Below, piece after piece: positions 5,958 to 12,185 of a stretch of DNA of 12,185 nt. The position numbers and the translations under genes are program-made. Origin of the DNA: DAOTXK01 sp034435395 (GTDB lineage: Bacteria; Chloroflexota; Anaerolineae; Aggregatilineales; Ch27); contig DAOTXK010000232.1 of assembly GCA_034435395.1 (NCBI GenBank), forward strand, positions 1-12,185, given 5' to 3'. Each line of letters opens with the position of its first letter. The stretch's first letter is position 1. A model generated the notes under the pieces. The model was given only the letters and a program-made list of their open reading frames with translations, was not told the DNA's origin and did not search any database.

Positions 5958-6752
5958 GTGTCTCGCGAGATGGCGCCCTCGGCGCGGCCAGATGCGACTG
6001 GCATGGTCGGTGCCGCGTTAACCCGCATCCGGCAGGCGCGTGCTGAGAACCAGAGTTTGCCCGTGTATGGCGAATTGCCAACCGATGAGCGTCGGTCGGC
6101 AGATTCTCTCGCCTTTGCCCGCGTGCGACAGTTACGTTCAGCCTACGATCCCGGCAGCGCACTTGAGTTGCCGCTGGGTTTTGGAGATTACCTGTCCATA
6201 CTCTTTCGCCTGGACGAGCAGAATCGTTTGATTGAGGAGCTTGGCCCCGTTGAGCCGCTGCCGCTTCGCCAGGCGTGGTATGTGGCCTGTGGCACAGCCC
6301 TGCGGGATGCGCTTTCCCTGAAAGATACGGCCTTCGATAGGGTGGCTCATGAGCGGCCCTACGATCCCCGGCAGATTGTCAGCGACCTGCGCCAGGCGCT
6401 GCGTGCCCAACATGGCGTGTTTCAGGCGGTGTACTACGAGATCGCCATCGGTGGCTTGCTGCGGCAACGGGCCGACATCTTGCGGGCCGGGCGCTCGGTC
6501 ACACATGTGGAGGGCGGGCCGGGCAGCGGCATCACTGATGAGGCGCTGCGGGCGCGCATTCAAGCGGTGTATTTCACCCGGTTCGACGAAGCGCTCCTGA
6601 ACTTCAGTCGGCAATTGCTGGATGTTGATGCTCTGCTGGAGGAGTTGCTGCCCATGGCGGTCGCGCCGCCGGTTGAGCTGGCCCGCTTGCAGGCTGAATA
6701 TAATTATCCGACGGCAGCCGATCCCCGTTGGGCGCCGGCCTTCACGTTGTAG
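5958..6752 (+). CDS. Conserved hypothetical protein, paralogue B of a tandem pair
   Basis: This second member of the pair has 264 residues from GTG 5958. That start is favoured by a G-rich Shine-Dalgarno-like run (5945-5950) at 7 bases. A TTG directly after the previous stop (5943) and an ATG at 5970 are in frame and remain possible. It carries about 45 extra N-terminal residues compared with paralogue A. From there it matches along its length: SAYDP (61-65), LPLGFGDYLSILFRLD (71-86), an R-x-x-x-DLR block (138-145), GSGITDEALRARI (189-201), AVYFTRFDEALLNFSRQLLD (203-222) and EYNYP (247-251). It has no signal peptide or membrane segment, so it is probably cytoplasmic. No catalytic signature is recognisable, and the conserved residues look structural. 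No terminator follows; the 114-base gap to the permease gene holds a 9-bp inverted repeat, and read-through into the transporter operon is possible. Confidence 0.8.
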   Translation: MSREMAPSARPDATGMVGAALTRIRQARAENQSLPVYGELPTDERRSADSLAFARVRQLRSAYDPGSALELPLGFGDYLSILFRLDEQNRLIEELGPVEPLPLRQAWYVACGTALRDALSLKDTAFDRVAHERPYDPRQIVSDLRQALRAQHGVFQAVYYEIAIGGLLRQRADILRAGRSVTHVEGGPGSGITDEALRARIQAVYFTRFDEALLNFSRQLLDVDALLEELLPMAVAPPVELARLQAEYNYPTAADPRWAPAFTL

Positions 6753-6803
6753 TTTGTGGGGATGGCGTCATCGGATCATTCCCAACCAGTGGTGATGTCT
6801 GCG

Positions 6804-6834
6804 ATGAACACCGGCGCATGGCCTGGGTGTTCAT
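6804..6834 (+). repeat. Perfect 9-bp inverted repeat in the transporter leader
   Basis: ATGAACACC (6804-6812) and GGTGTTCAT (6826-6834) form a perfect inverted repeat around a 13-base centre. It lies 32 bases before the ATG of the first permease. There is no T-run, so it is not an intrinsic terminator. It could be an operator for a dimeric repressor or a leader hairpin. Confidence 0.55.
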
Positions 6835-6866
6835 AACCGAGTGGTTACTTGAGAGGGGCACCCCTG

Positions 6867-8099
6867 ATGAGCGAGCTGTCTCTGACGTCGGCTGCGCCAG
6901 CGGAATCGCCTGGCCTGGCGCGCCGACTGGCGGCCAGCGCCACCGTCCCGCTTCTCGCCGTATTGACGGCGATGTTGATTGGCACCATTTTTATTGTGCT
7001 GGCCAGTGTTTTCTCAGGCGAATCGGCGACGTTTTTCGAGGGGCTTGGAAAAGGGCTGGAAACGGCCCGCGATGCGTACAGCGGGCTGCTCGATGGCGCA
7101 TTTGGCGACTCGGTCAGCCTGACGCGCACGCTGGTCAAGATGACGCCGCTGGTCTTCTCCGGGCTGGCGGTCGCCTTTGCGTTTAAGGGTGGGCTGTTTA
7201 ACATCGGCGCGCAGGGGCAGCTGGTCATGGGTTCGGTGATGTCTGCCTGGGTTGGTTTTGCCCTGCGAGTCGATCTGGGGAATCCGGTGCTGTCCACGCT
7301 GGTCCACGTCACGCTTTCCCTGCTGGCGGGGCTGCTGGCCGGGGCGCTGTGGGGGGCGATTCCCGGCCTGCTCAAGGCTTACACCGGCGCCCACGAGGTG
7401 ATCACCACCATCATGTTTAACTTCATTGCCACCAATCTGGTGAGCTGGCTGGTGAACGCCGGGTCGCCGGGCGAGGGTATTCCGCCAGGGCCATTAAATG
7501 ATCATGGTCCCAGCGCTATTGCGCGCACGCCGGACATCCTGGAAACCGCGCGCCTGCCAGTGATTTTTGACCCGCCAGGAGCGCAGGCGCTCCACCTGGG
7601 GTTTTTTATGGCCCTCCTGACGGCGCTGTTGATCATGCTGGTAGTCAACCGCACGACGTTCGGCTTTGAGTTACGGATGGTGGGGCTTAACCCCTCGGCA
7701 GCACGGTACAGCGGCGTCAGCGTGAAGCGCGTGACCGTGCTGACCATGGTGATCGCTGGCGCGCTGGCCGGCCTGGCCGGGGCCATGCAAACGTTGGGCG
7801 TCAACTACCGCTATGAGCCGAACCAGAGCCTGGGCCTGGGATTTGATGCGATCACCGTGGCCCTGTTGGGCAGCAACAACCCGCTGGGCGTGGCCCTGGC
7901 GGCGTTTCTCTTCGGCGCGATGGACGCTGGCGGCACGCGGATGCAGTTTAACAGTGGGGTGCCGTCTGAGATCATCCTGGTCATCCAGGCGCTGATTCTC
8001 ATGTTTGTCGCTGCCGAGCAGCTGGTCCGCATGATCTACCGGCTCAAGGGGAAAGGTGGCATAGGGCAGATCTTGAGCACGGGCTGGGGTCAGCGGTAA
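6867..8099 (+). CDS. ABC transporter permease, BMP/nucleoside uptake type (subunit 1)
   Basis: This 410-residue integral membrane protein belongs to the BPD_transp_2 / branched-chain permease superfamily, in the group represented by B. subtilis NupP (YufP). It would form half of the membrane channel of an importer. Typical motifs are FKGGLFNIGAQGQ (106-118), AYTGAHEVITTIMFN (171-185), ELRMVGLNPSAARYSG (268-283) with the coupling-type helix, and VALLGSNNPLG (331-341). An N-terminal membrane helix lies at about 27-50, followed by a longer loop to about 85 and then multiple helices. ATG 6867 has GAGAGGGG about 8 bases upstream and fits the usual N-terminus; a TTG at 6849 is unlikely. The next permease begins 12 bases after the stop. 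Substrates in this class are mostly nucleosides, but the sequence does not prove the ligand. Confidence in the class is high; ligand identity is inference. Confidence 0.93.
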   Translation: MSELSLTSAAPAESPGLARRLAASATVPLLAVLTAMLIGTIFIVLASVFSGESATFFEGLGKGLETARDAYSGLLDGAFGDSVSLTRTLVKMTPLVFSGLAVAFAFKGGLFNIGAQGQLVMGSVMSAWVGFALRVDLGNPVLSTLVHVTLSLLAGLLAGALWGAIPGLLKAYTGAHEVITTIMFNFIATNLVSWLVNAGSPGEGIPPGPLNDHGPSAIARTPDILETARLPVIFDPPGAQALHLGFFMALLTALLIMLVVNRTTFGFELRMVGLNPSAARYSGVSVKRVTVLTMVIAGALAGLAGAMQTLGVNYRYEPNQSLGLGFDAITVALLGSNNPLGVALAAFLFGAMDAGGTRMQFNSGVPSEIILVIQALILMFVAAEQLVRMIYRLKGKGGIGQILSTGWGQR

Positions 8100-8111
8100 A
8101 GGATGGCGGCG

Positions 8112-9575
8112 ATGCGCAACTGGCGTGACTGGTGGAAAGCTTACGGCGTTGATCTATGGGCGGGGGGCTTCGGCATCCTGATGCTGGTTGCCTTCCTGTT
8201 TTTGCCCTGGTTCAATGTAGGAGGAGCCAGCTTCACTGGATGGGCCTTACTGACTCAGGACAGTGCCCATGATGACTCGGTGGGCCTGGTGATCATCCCG
8301 GTGGCCGCGGTGGCGGCGATTGTTCTGGCGCTGTGGGAGGTCCTTGGGCCGCGTTCCCGGCTGCCCGCTCTGTTGATGGCCGCCGCCGGCGTGGTGGGGG
8401 CCGGTTACCATTTTTTGTATGTGGCCCAGCATAGCGCGGCGATCATCGGTGACCGTTCACGGCTGGGGATCGGCTTCTGGCTGTCACTTCTGGCCGCCAT
8501 GGCGCTGATCGTGCAACTTTTGTTCACCAGACCGGGCATCCCAGCGCTGCGGACACTTGTCTCCTGGGCCATAGGGGCCGCTCTCGGCGTGTTTGGGGCC
8601 TTCCTGGCGGCGGGCGTGGTCGGCCCGGCCATCGTGGTGGCCGTGATCAATGCCAGCATCCGCGGCACGGTGCCCATCACCCTGGGTTCGCTGAGCGGCA
8701 TCTTCAGCGAGCGCAGCAGCATCGTCAATATCGGCATCGAGGGCATGATGCTGATGTCCGCCTACGCGGGCTTTATGATCAATGTTTTCCTCAGTGGCGG
8801 TTCCGTTCCCCCCGCGCTGCAAGCGGAGCCGGTTCGACTGGGCCTGTCGATCATCGGCGGCGTGCTGGTCGGCGGTCTGTTGGGCTTGATGCATGCCACG
8901 CTGTCCGTCCGCTTTACGGTGGACCAGATCATCAGCGGGACCGTGATCAACATCCTGGCCATTGGTCTGACCGGCTTTCTCTACGTGCCGGGAGCCACGA
9001 CGCTGGGGCGCTTGCCGCCAGTGATCGCCAATCCCTTCCGGCAGAGCGACGAGCTGCTGTTCTGGCTGGGCGAGATCGCGTTCAATAAAGGCGTTATCAC
9101 CTACCTGATGGTAGCCTTGGTGTTTATGGTGACCCTGGCCCTGTTCCGAACAGCCTGGGGGTTACGGACCCGTGCCATCGGCGAGCATCCTCGCGCGGCG
9201 GATACGTTGGGGATCAACGTCCACCGCATGCAGTACCTGAACCTGTTTTTCAGCGGTTGTATGGCGGGCCTGGGCGGCGTGTTCCTGACGCTGGAGGCGG
9301 TGGGCACTTTTGAGCGCGGCATGACCAATGGGCGCGGCTTCATTGCGCTGGCCGTGATGATTTTCGGCAAGTGGCATCCGCTGGGGGCGGCTGCCGGAGC
9401 GCTGTTGTTCGGTTTTGCGACGGCGTTGCAGGGGCAGCTGCAATTCTTCAATATCAACATCCCCCATCAGTTTGTCGGTATGTTGCCCTATCTGCTGACG
9501 GTGATCGTGTTGGCGGGCTTCGTCGGGCGGGCGCGGCCACCGGCGCACGTCGGCAAGCCGTATGAGGTGGAATAA
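8112..9575 (+). CDS. ABC transporter permease, BMP/nucleoside uptake type (subunit 2), with N-terminal membrane extension
   Basis: The C-terminal part (from about residue 150 of 487) is a NupQ/YufQ-like permease. Its motifs are TLGSLSGIFSERSSIVNIGIEGMM (split at 189-200 and 201-212), VDQIISGTVINILA (270-283), RAIGEHPRAADTLGI (354-368) and GRGFIALAVMIFGKWHPLGA (407-426). It pairs with the preceding permease to form the channel. Members of this family are usually about 300-330 residues, so this one is longer. The first 140 or so residues form an added module with about four hydrophobic helices near 18-34, 57-78, 85-105 and 119-138, and an outside loop after LPWFNVGG. The ATG at 8112 was chosen because AAAGGA (8098-8103, overlapping the upstream stop) is 8 bases away; an ATG at 8103 is in frame but too close to it. 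Translational coupling with subunit 1 is likely. Confidence 0.92.
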   Translation: MRNWRDWWKAYGVDLWAGGFGILMLVAFLFLPWFNVGGASFTGWALLTQDSAHDDSVGLVIIPVAAVAAIVLALWEVLGPRSRLPALLMAAAGVVGAGYHFLYVAQHSAAIIGDRSRLGIGFWLSLLAAMALIVQLLFTRPGIPALRTLVSWAIGAALGVFGAFLAAGVVGPAIVVAVINASIRGTVPITLGSLSGIFSERSSIVNIGIEGMMLMSAYAGFMINVFLSGGSVPPALQAEPVRLGLSIIGGVLVGGLLGLMHATLSVRFTVDQIISGTVINILAIGLTGFLYVPGATTLGRLPPVIANPFRQSDELLFWLGEIAFNKGVITYLMVALVFMVTLALFRTAWGLRTRAIGEHPRAADTLGINVHRMQYLNLFFSGCMAGLGGVFLTLEAVGTFERGMTNGRGFIALAVMIFGKWHPLGAAAGALLFGFATALQGQLQFFNINIPHQFVGMLPYLLTVIVLAGFVGRARPPAHVGKPYEVE

Positions 9576-9612
9576 CCGGGCAGACACGCGATCGATGACG
9601 GGACGTGGTGAT

Positions 9613-11517
9613 ATGGACGACAGAGAAGTGGTGCTTGAGGTCCGGGGCATTACCAAAGAGTTTCCGGGCGTCCGGGCCAATGATAATGTTGACCTGACTC
9701 TCCACAAAGGGGAAATCCTGGCCTTGCTGGGGGAGAACGGCGCGGGCAAGTCCACCCTGATGAACATCATTTACGGGCTGTACCATGCCGACGCGGGCAC
9801 GATCCGGCTGAAGGGGCGGGAGGTGAGGTTCGTCAGCCCTCGCGAGGCCATTCACAGCGGCATCGGCATGGTGCACCAGCACTTCCAGCTGATCCCGGTG
9901 ATGACAGTGGCCGAGAATGTCGTCCTGGGGGAGGAGGTGACGGATGGCCTCTTTCTGGATATCCAGGAAGCTGCCTACCGCGTCCGGGCACTGAGCGAAC
10001 AGTACAATCTGGCCGTCGATCCGGACGCGATCATCGAGGAACTGCCCGTGGGCATGCAACAGCGCGTGGAGATCATCAAGGCGCTGTACCGCGAGGCTGA
10101 AATCCTGATCCTGGACGAGCCTACGTCGGTCCTGACGCCGCAAGAGGTCGAGGAGCTGTTTAAGGTCATGCGCAACCTCGCGGCCAAAGGCGTGAGTATC
10201 ATCTTTATCACCCACAAGCTCAAGGAGGTGCTGGCCGTCGCCGACCGTATTGTCGTCATGCGCGATGGGGCCGTGGTGGGGAGCACGACCCCCGCCGAGT
10301 CCACCTCCGAGTCGCTGGCGGCGATGATGGTCGGGCGTGAGGTGTTGCTGCGGGTGGAAAAGGGGCCGGCGCACCCCGGCGAAACGGTGCTGGCCGTGAA
10401 GAACCTGAGCGCCTACGACGATCGGGGTCACCTGGCGGTCAACAACGTGTCTTTTGAAGTCCGGGCGGGTGAAGTGGTCGGCGTGGCCGGCGTCCAGGGG
10501 AACGGGCAGACGGAGCTGGTGGAGGTGCTGACCGGCCTGCGTCGGGCGGCGTCTGGACAGGTCACGGTTCAGGGGGTGGACCTCACCAATGCGTCCCCGC
10601 GGGCGGTGACGGCGGTCGGCAGCGGGCACGTGCCGGAGGATCGCCACCGCTTCGGCATGGTCGGTAACTATACCGTGTCTGAGAACCTGGTGCTCAACAG
10701 TTACTATCAGGCCCCCTACGCTGCTCAGCCCAGTCTGCGCATGGTGCCGCTGGTCGTGCTGCGCTATGCGATTATGGTGCTGGGGATTTTTGCCGCGCTG
10801 GCGGTGTTGTGGGGAGGGCTGTGGAACAATGTGTTATGGCCCGCCCTCTTGGGGTTATATGGCATTACGGACCCCGAGGCGGCGAGCCGACAGGAAATGA
10901 GCGGGCCGCTAATGATCACGCTCCTGACGACGCTTGTGCTCACCTTGCTGGCGTTTTATATTGCCCATTGGCTGACGGGCCGGCTGACCGGCGGGTTGCG
11001 ACCGCGTTTTGCGGCGCTGTTCTCCCGCTCGTCGGATGGGGGCGGGATTGTGCTGGACCATGCGGTGGTGGACCGGTACGCCGAGAAGCTGGTTGACGAG
11101 TTCGACATCCGCACACCCCGGATCGAAACCGGCAATGGCAGCAAACCGAACGTCCAGATCGCCGGGGCGAGTCTTTCCGGCGGCAACCAGCAGAAGCTGG
11201 TGGTGGCGCGCGAGTTTGGGCGGCGACCCCGGTTGCTGATCGCGGCGCAGCCCACCCGTGGCATCGACGTAGGCAGCATTGAGTTCATTCATCAGCAGCT
11301 GGTGGCCCAGCGCGACGCCGGGGCGGCGGTGTTGCTGGTCAGCGCGGAGTTGGATGAAATCACCGCTTTGTCGGACCGGATTGTGGTGATGTATAAGGGG
11401 CAGGTGGTGGCCACGGTATCCGCCGATTCGGTCACCCGCGAACAACTGGGGCTGTTGATGGCCGGGGCGCATGCCGAGGATGTGCTGGGGCGGGCGCTGG
11501 ACCCGCAGGCTGTCTGA
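9613..11517 (+). CDS. Tandem ABC ATPase of BMP/nucleoside importer, with a membrane insertion in domain 2
   Basis: The 634-residue protein has two nucleotide-binding domains, like NupO (YufO) and RbsA-type ATPases; the usual length is about 500-520. Domain 1 is complete: Walker A GENGAGKST (40-48), Q-loop Q89, signature LPVGMQQ (144-150), Walker B ILILDEP (164-170), H201. Domain 2 is degenerate in the family's usual way: GVQGNGQT (293-300) lacks the Walker lysine, the signature is intact LSGGNQQ (521-527), Walker B reads LLIAAQPTRG (541-550) and there is no switch histidine (S577). Between YYQAPY (364-369) and HAVVDRYAEKLVDEFDIRTP (483-502), about 110 extra residues are inserted, with hydrophobic helices near 379-401 and 432-454. 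ATG 9613 is favoured by GGTGAT just upstream; ATGs at 9562 (overlapping the permease) and 9595 are alternatives. It ends the operon 37 bases after the second permease and before a terminator. Confidence 0.93.
   Translation: MDDREVVLEVRGITKEFPGVRANDNVDLTLHKGEILALLGENGAGKSTLMNIIYGLYHADAGTIRLKGREVRFVSPREAIHSGIGMVHQHFQLIPVMTVAENVVLGEEVTDGLFLDIQEAAYRVRALSEQYNLAVDPDAIIEELPVGMQQRVEIIKALYREAEILILDEPTSVLTPQEVEELFKVMRNLAAKGVSIIFITHKLKEVLAVADRIVVMRDGAVVGSTTPAESTSESLAAMMVGREVLLRVEKGPAHPGETVLAVKNLSAYDDRGHLAVNNVSFEVRAGEVVGVAGVQGNGQTELVEVLTGLRRAASGQVTVQGVDLTNASPRAVTAVGSGHVPEDRHRFGMVGNYTVSENLVLNSYYQAPYAAQPSLRMVPLVVLRYAIMVLGIFAALAVLWGGLWNNVLWPALLGLYGITDPEAASRQEMSGPLMITLLTTLVLTLLAFYIAHWLTGRLTGGLRPRFAALFSRSSDGGGIVLDHAVVDRYAEKLVDEFDIRTPRIETGNGSKPNVQIAGASLSGGNQQKLVVAREFGRRPRLLIAAQPTRGIDVGSIEFIHQQLVAQRDAGAAVLLVSAELDEITALSDRIVVMYKGQVVATVSADSVTREQLGLLMAGAHAEDVLGRALDPQAV
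10717..11046 (+). other. Two-helix membrane segment inserted in the ATPase gene
   Basis: These bases encode about residues 369-478 of the ATPase. They contain two hydrophobic stretches (10747-10815 and 10906-10974) separated by an acidic loop of about 30 residues (GITDPEAASRQE). The flanks are basic (LRM before, and RLTGG-LRPRFAALFSR after). That charge pattern fits a membrane hairpin with both ends in the cytoplasm. The reading frame is uninterrupted through the whole segment. Exact borders are approximate, judged from where family-like sequence stops and resumes. Confidence 0.8.
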
Positions 11518-11544
11518 TCCGGTCCATCTATCACGCCGCTTACC

Positions 11545-11580
11545 ACGGGGCGGAGGAAGGCGATCCGTCCCGTTTTGTTT
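11545..11580 (+). terminator. Rho-independent terminator of the transporter operon
   Basis: ACGGGGCGGA (11545-11554) pairs with TCCGTCCCGT (11564-11573) over 10 bp with one G-U wobble, around a 9-base loop, and TTTGTTT follows. It lies 28 bases past the ATPase stop. An outer inverted repeat, ACGCCGCT (11533-11540) and AGCGGCGT (11587-11594), encloses it. Confidence 0.88.
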
Positions 11581-11596
11581 GGGATCAGCGGCGTAG

Positions 11597-11625
11597 TTGT
11601 GTGTGAACTGGCGGTGGGGTAAAAT
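11597..11625 (+). promoter_or_regulatory. Candidate promoter for the right-edge membrane protein gene
   Basis: TTGTGT (11597-11602) and TAAAAT (11620-11625) are separated by 17 bases, the ideal spacing for a housekeeping sigma factor. They lie just after the transporter terminator and about 70 bases before the ATG at 11695. Confidence 0.55.
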
Positions 11626-11694
11626 GGGCAGCGATGACTTGGGGGGCGTCCGGGTGAGTGTTCACCATGCCAGGGGACGCTCCTATTTTGTTGA

Positions 11695-12185
11695 ATGAGC
11701 GCCAACATGGGGACTTCACGACCCGTCTCACGCTTTCGGGCCCCGGGTTGGATGCGGGCCATTGGGCGGCGCGTCGCTCCGGCCTGGCAGGCGGTGTTCT
11801 TACGCGGCGATTTCACCGCTTTGCTGCTGGCTTTCGGCACGTTGATCGTTCCGGCGCTGGCGATGCGGGCCGCGGGATGGACCATTGGCCTGGAGCAACT
11901 GATCCCGGTGGCGGTGTTGAGCGTGCTTTTCGGTTTCCTGCTGGCGCGCAGCCACTATGGTGAGTTGTTAGCCCTGATCCTGTCGGGGACCTATGGTCTG
12001 GCGTTCATCAGCCTGATCACGGCAGCGAATATGGGCGGGGGGTCGCTCAGCGAGCGGTTGTATAACCTCGTCGCTCGTCTGGGGGCCTGGGCGCAGGCGT
12101 TCGTGGGCGAGGGGGTCAGCCAGGACAACCTGATCTTTGTGTTGTTTCTATCGGTGTTGTTCTGGTTCCTGGGACACAATACAGC
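11695..12185 (+). CDS. Membrane N-terminus of a probable TgpA/DUF3488-type transglutaminase-like protein (cut by right edge)
   Basis: An open frame starts at ATG 11695, directly after an in-frame TGA, and runs off the window after 163 codons. Its first 35 residues are basic. Hydrophobic helices follow at about 41-57, 68-84, 90-112 and 146-160. The pattern of a WTIGLEQL stretch, a helix ending FLLARS, a helix containing LSGTYGLAF, a short amphipathic part (RLGAWAQAF) and DNLIFVLFLSVLFWFLG resembles the membrane N-terminus of transglutaminase-like TgpA/DUF3488 proteins. The transglutaminase domain itself would lie outside the window, so the assignment is tentative. The ribosome binding site is weak; ATG 11707 is an alternative start. 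A -35/-10 pair at 11597-11625 gives the gene its own promoter, separate from the transporter operon. Confidence 0.68.
   Translation, partial: MSANMGTSRPVSRFRAPGWMRAIGRRVAPAWQAVFLRGDFTALLLAFGTLIVPALAMRAAGWTIGLEQLIPVAVLSVLFGFLLARSHYGELLALILSGTYGLAFISLITAANMGGGSLSERLYNLVARLGAWAQAFVGEGVSQDNLIFVLFLSVLFWFLGHNT

Noticed and set aside
9454..10647. Minus-strand open frame of 397 codons
   Set aside because: It is antisense to the end of the permease and the first ATPase domain, both of which have unmistakable family motifs. The antisense product is His/Arg-rich with no motif.
10717..11046. The ATPase insertion as an inserted mobile element or a separate gene
   Set aside because: The reading frame is continuous, there are no flanking direct repeats or terminal inverted repeats that I can see, and no internal ribosome binding site and start that would make it a separate gene.
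1..12185. tRNA, rRNA, CRISPR array, transposase or phage genes
   Set aside because: No tRNA T-loop and acceptor pairing, no evenly spaced direct repeats, and no recognisable transposase or integrase frame was found on reading both strands.

Overview
The window is GC-rich, tightly packed bacterial DNA with a membrane-transport and signalling flavour. A GTG or TTG start is possible for one gene. A fused Ser/Thr kinase-response regulator, nucleoside-type ABC transporter genes and an apparent TgpA/transglutaminase-type membrane protein together fit a member of the Chloroflexota (Anaerolineae-like). This placement is inferred from gene style only, not from a marker gene. No rRNA, tRNA, CRISPR array, insertion sequence or phage gene was seen.

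Left part, minus strand (1-3047). The 5' end of a small exported protein runs off the left edge (1-206). A terminator (400-433) separates it from two genes that are probably co-transcribed. The upstream gene is a 515-residue Ser/Thr protein kinase fused to a receiver domain and a LuxR/NarL-type helix-turn-helix (1500-3047). The downstream gene is a TIM-barrel sugar-phosphate isomerase/epimerase-like protein with a proline/alanine/glutamate-rich insert (458-1396). A promoter-bearing intergenic region of about 580 bases (3048-3628) with several inverted repeats divides this block from the plus-strand genes.

Middle part, plus strand (3629-6752). A small membrane protein (88 residues) precedes a secreted, very acidic, methionine-rich protein of unknown function that ends at a strong terminator. 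Behind an extended -10 promoter comes a tandem pair of genes (5313-5942 and 5958-6752) that are paralogues of each other. I do not recognise their family.

Right part, plus strand (6867-12185). A three-gene ABC transporter operon (permease, permease, ATPase) of the BMP/nucleoside uptake class ends at a textbook terminator. No BMP-type binding-protein gene is present in the window. Two of the three subunits are unusual. The second permease carries an extra four-helix membrane module at its N-terminus. The ATPase has about 110 extra residues, including two predicted transmembrane helices, inserted inside its second nucleotide-binding domain. That insertion is the most striking observation here. 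The last gene, cut by the right edge, is the membrane N-terminus of a probable transglutaminase-like (TgpA/DUF3488-type) protein with its own promoter.
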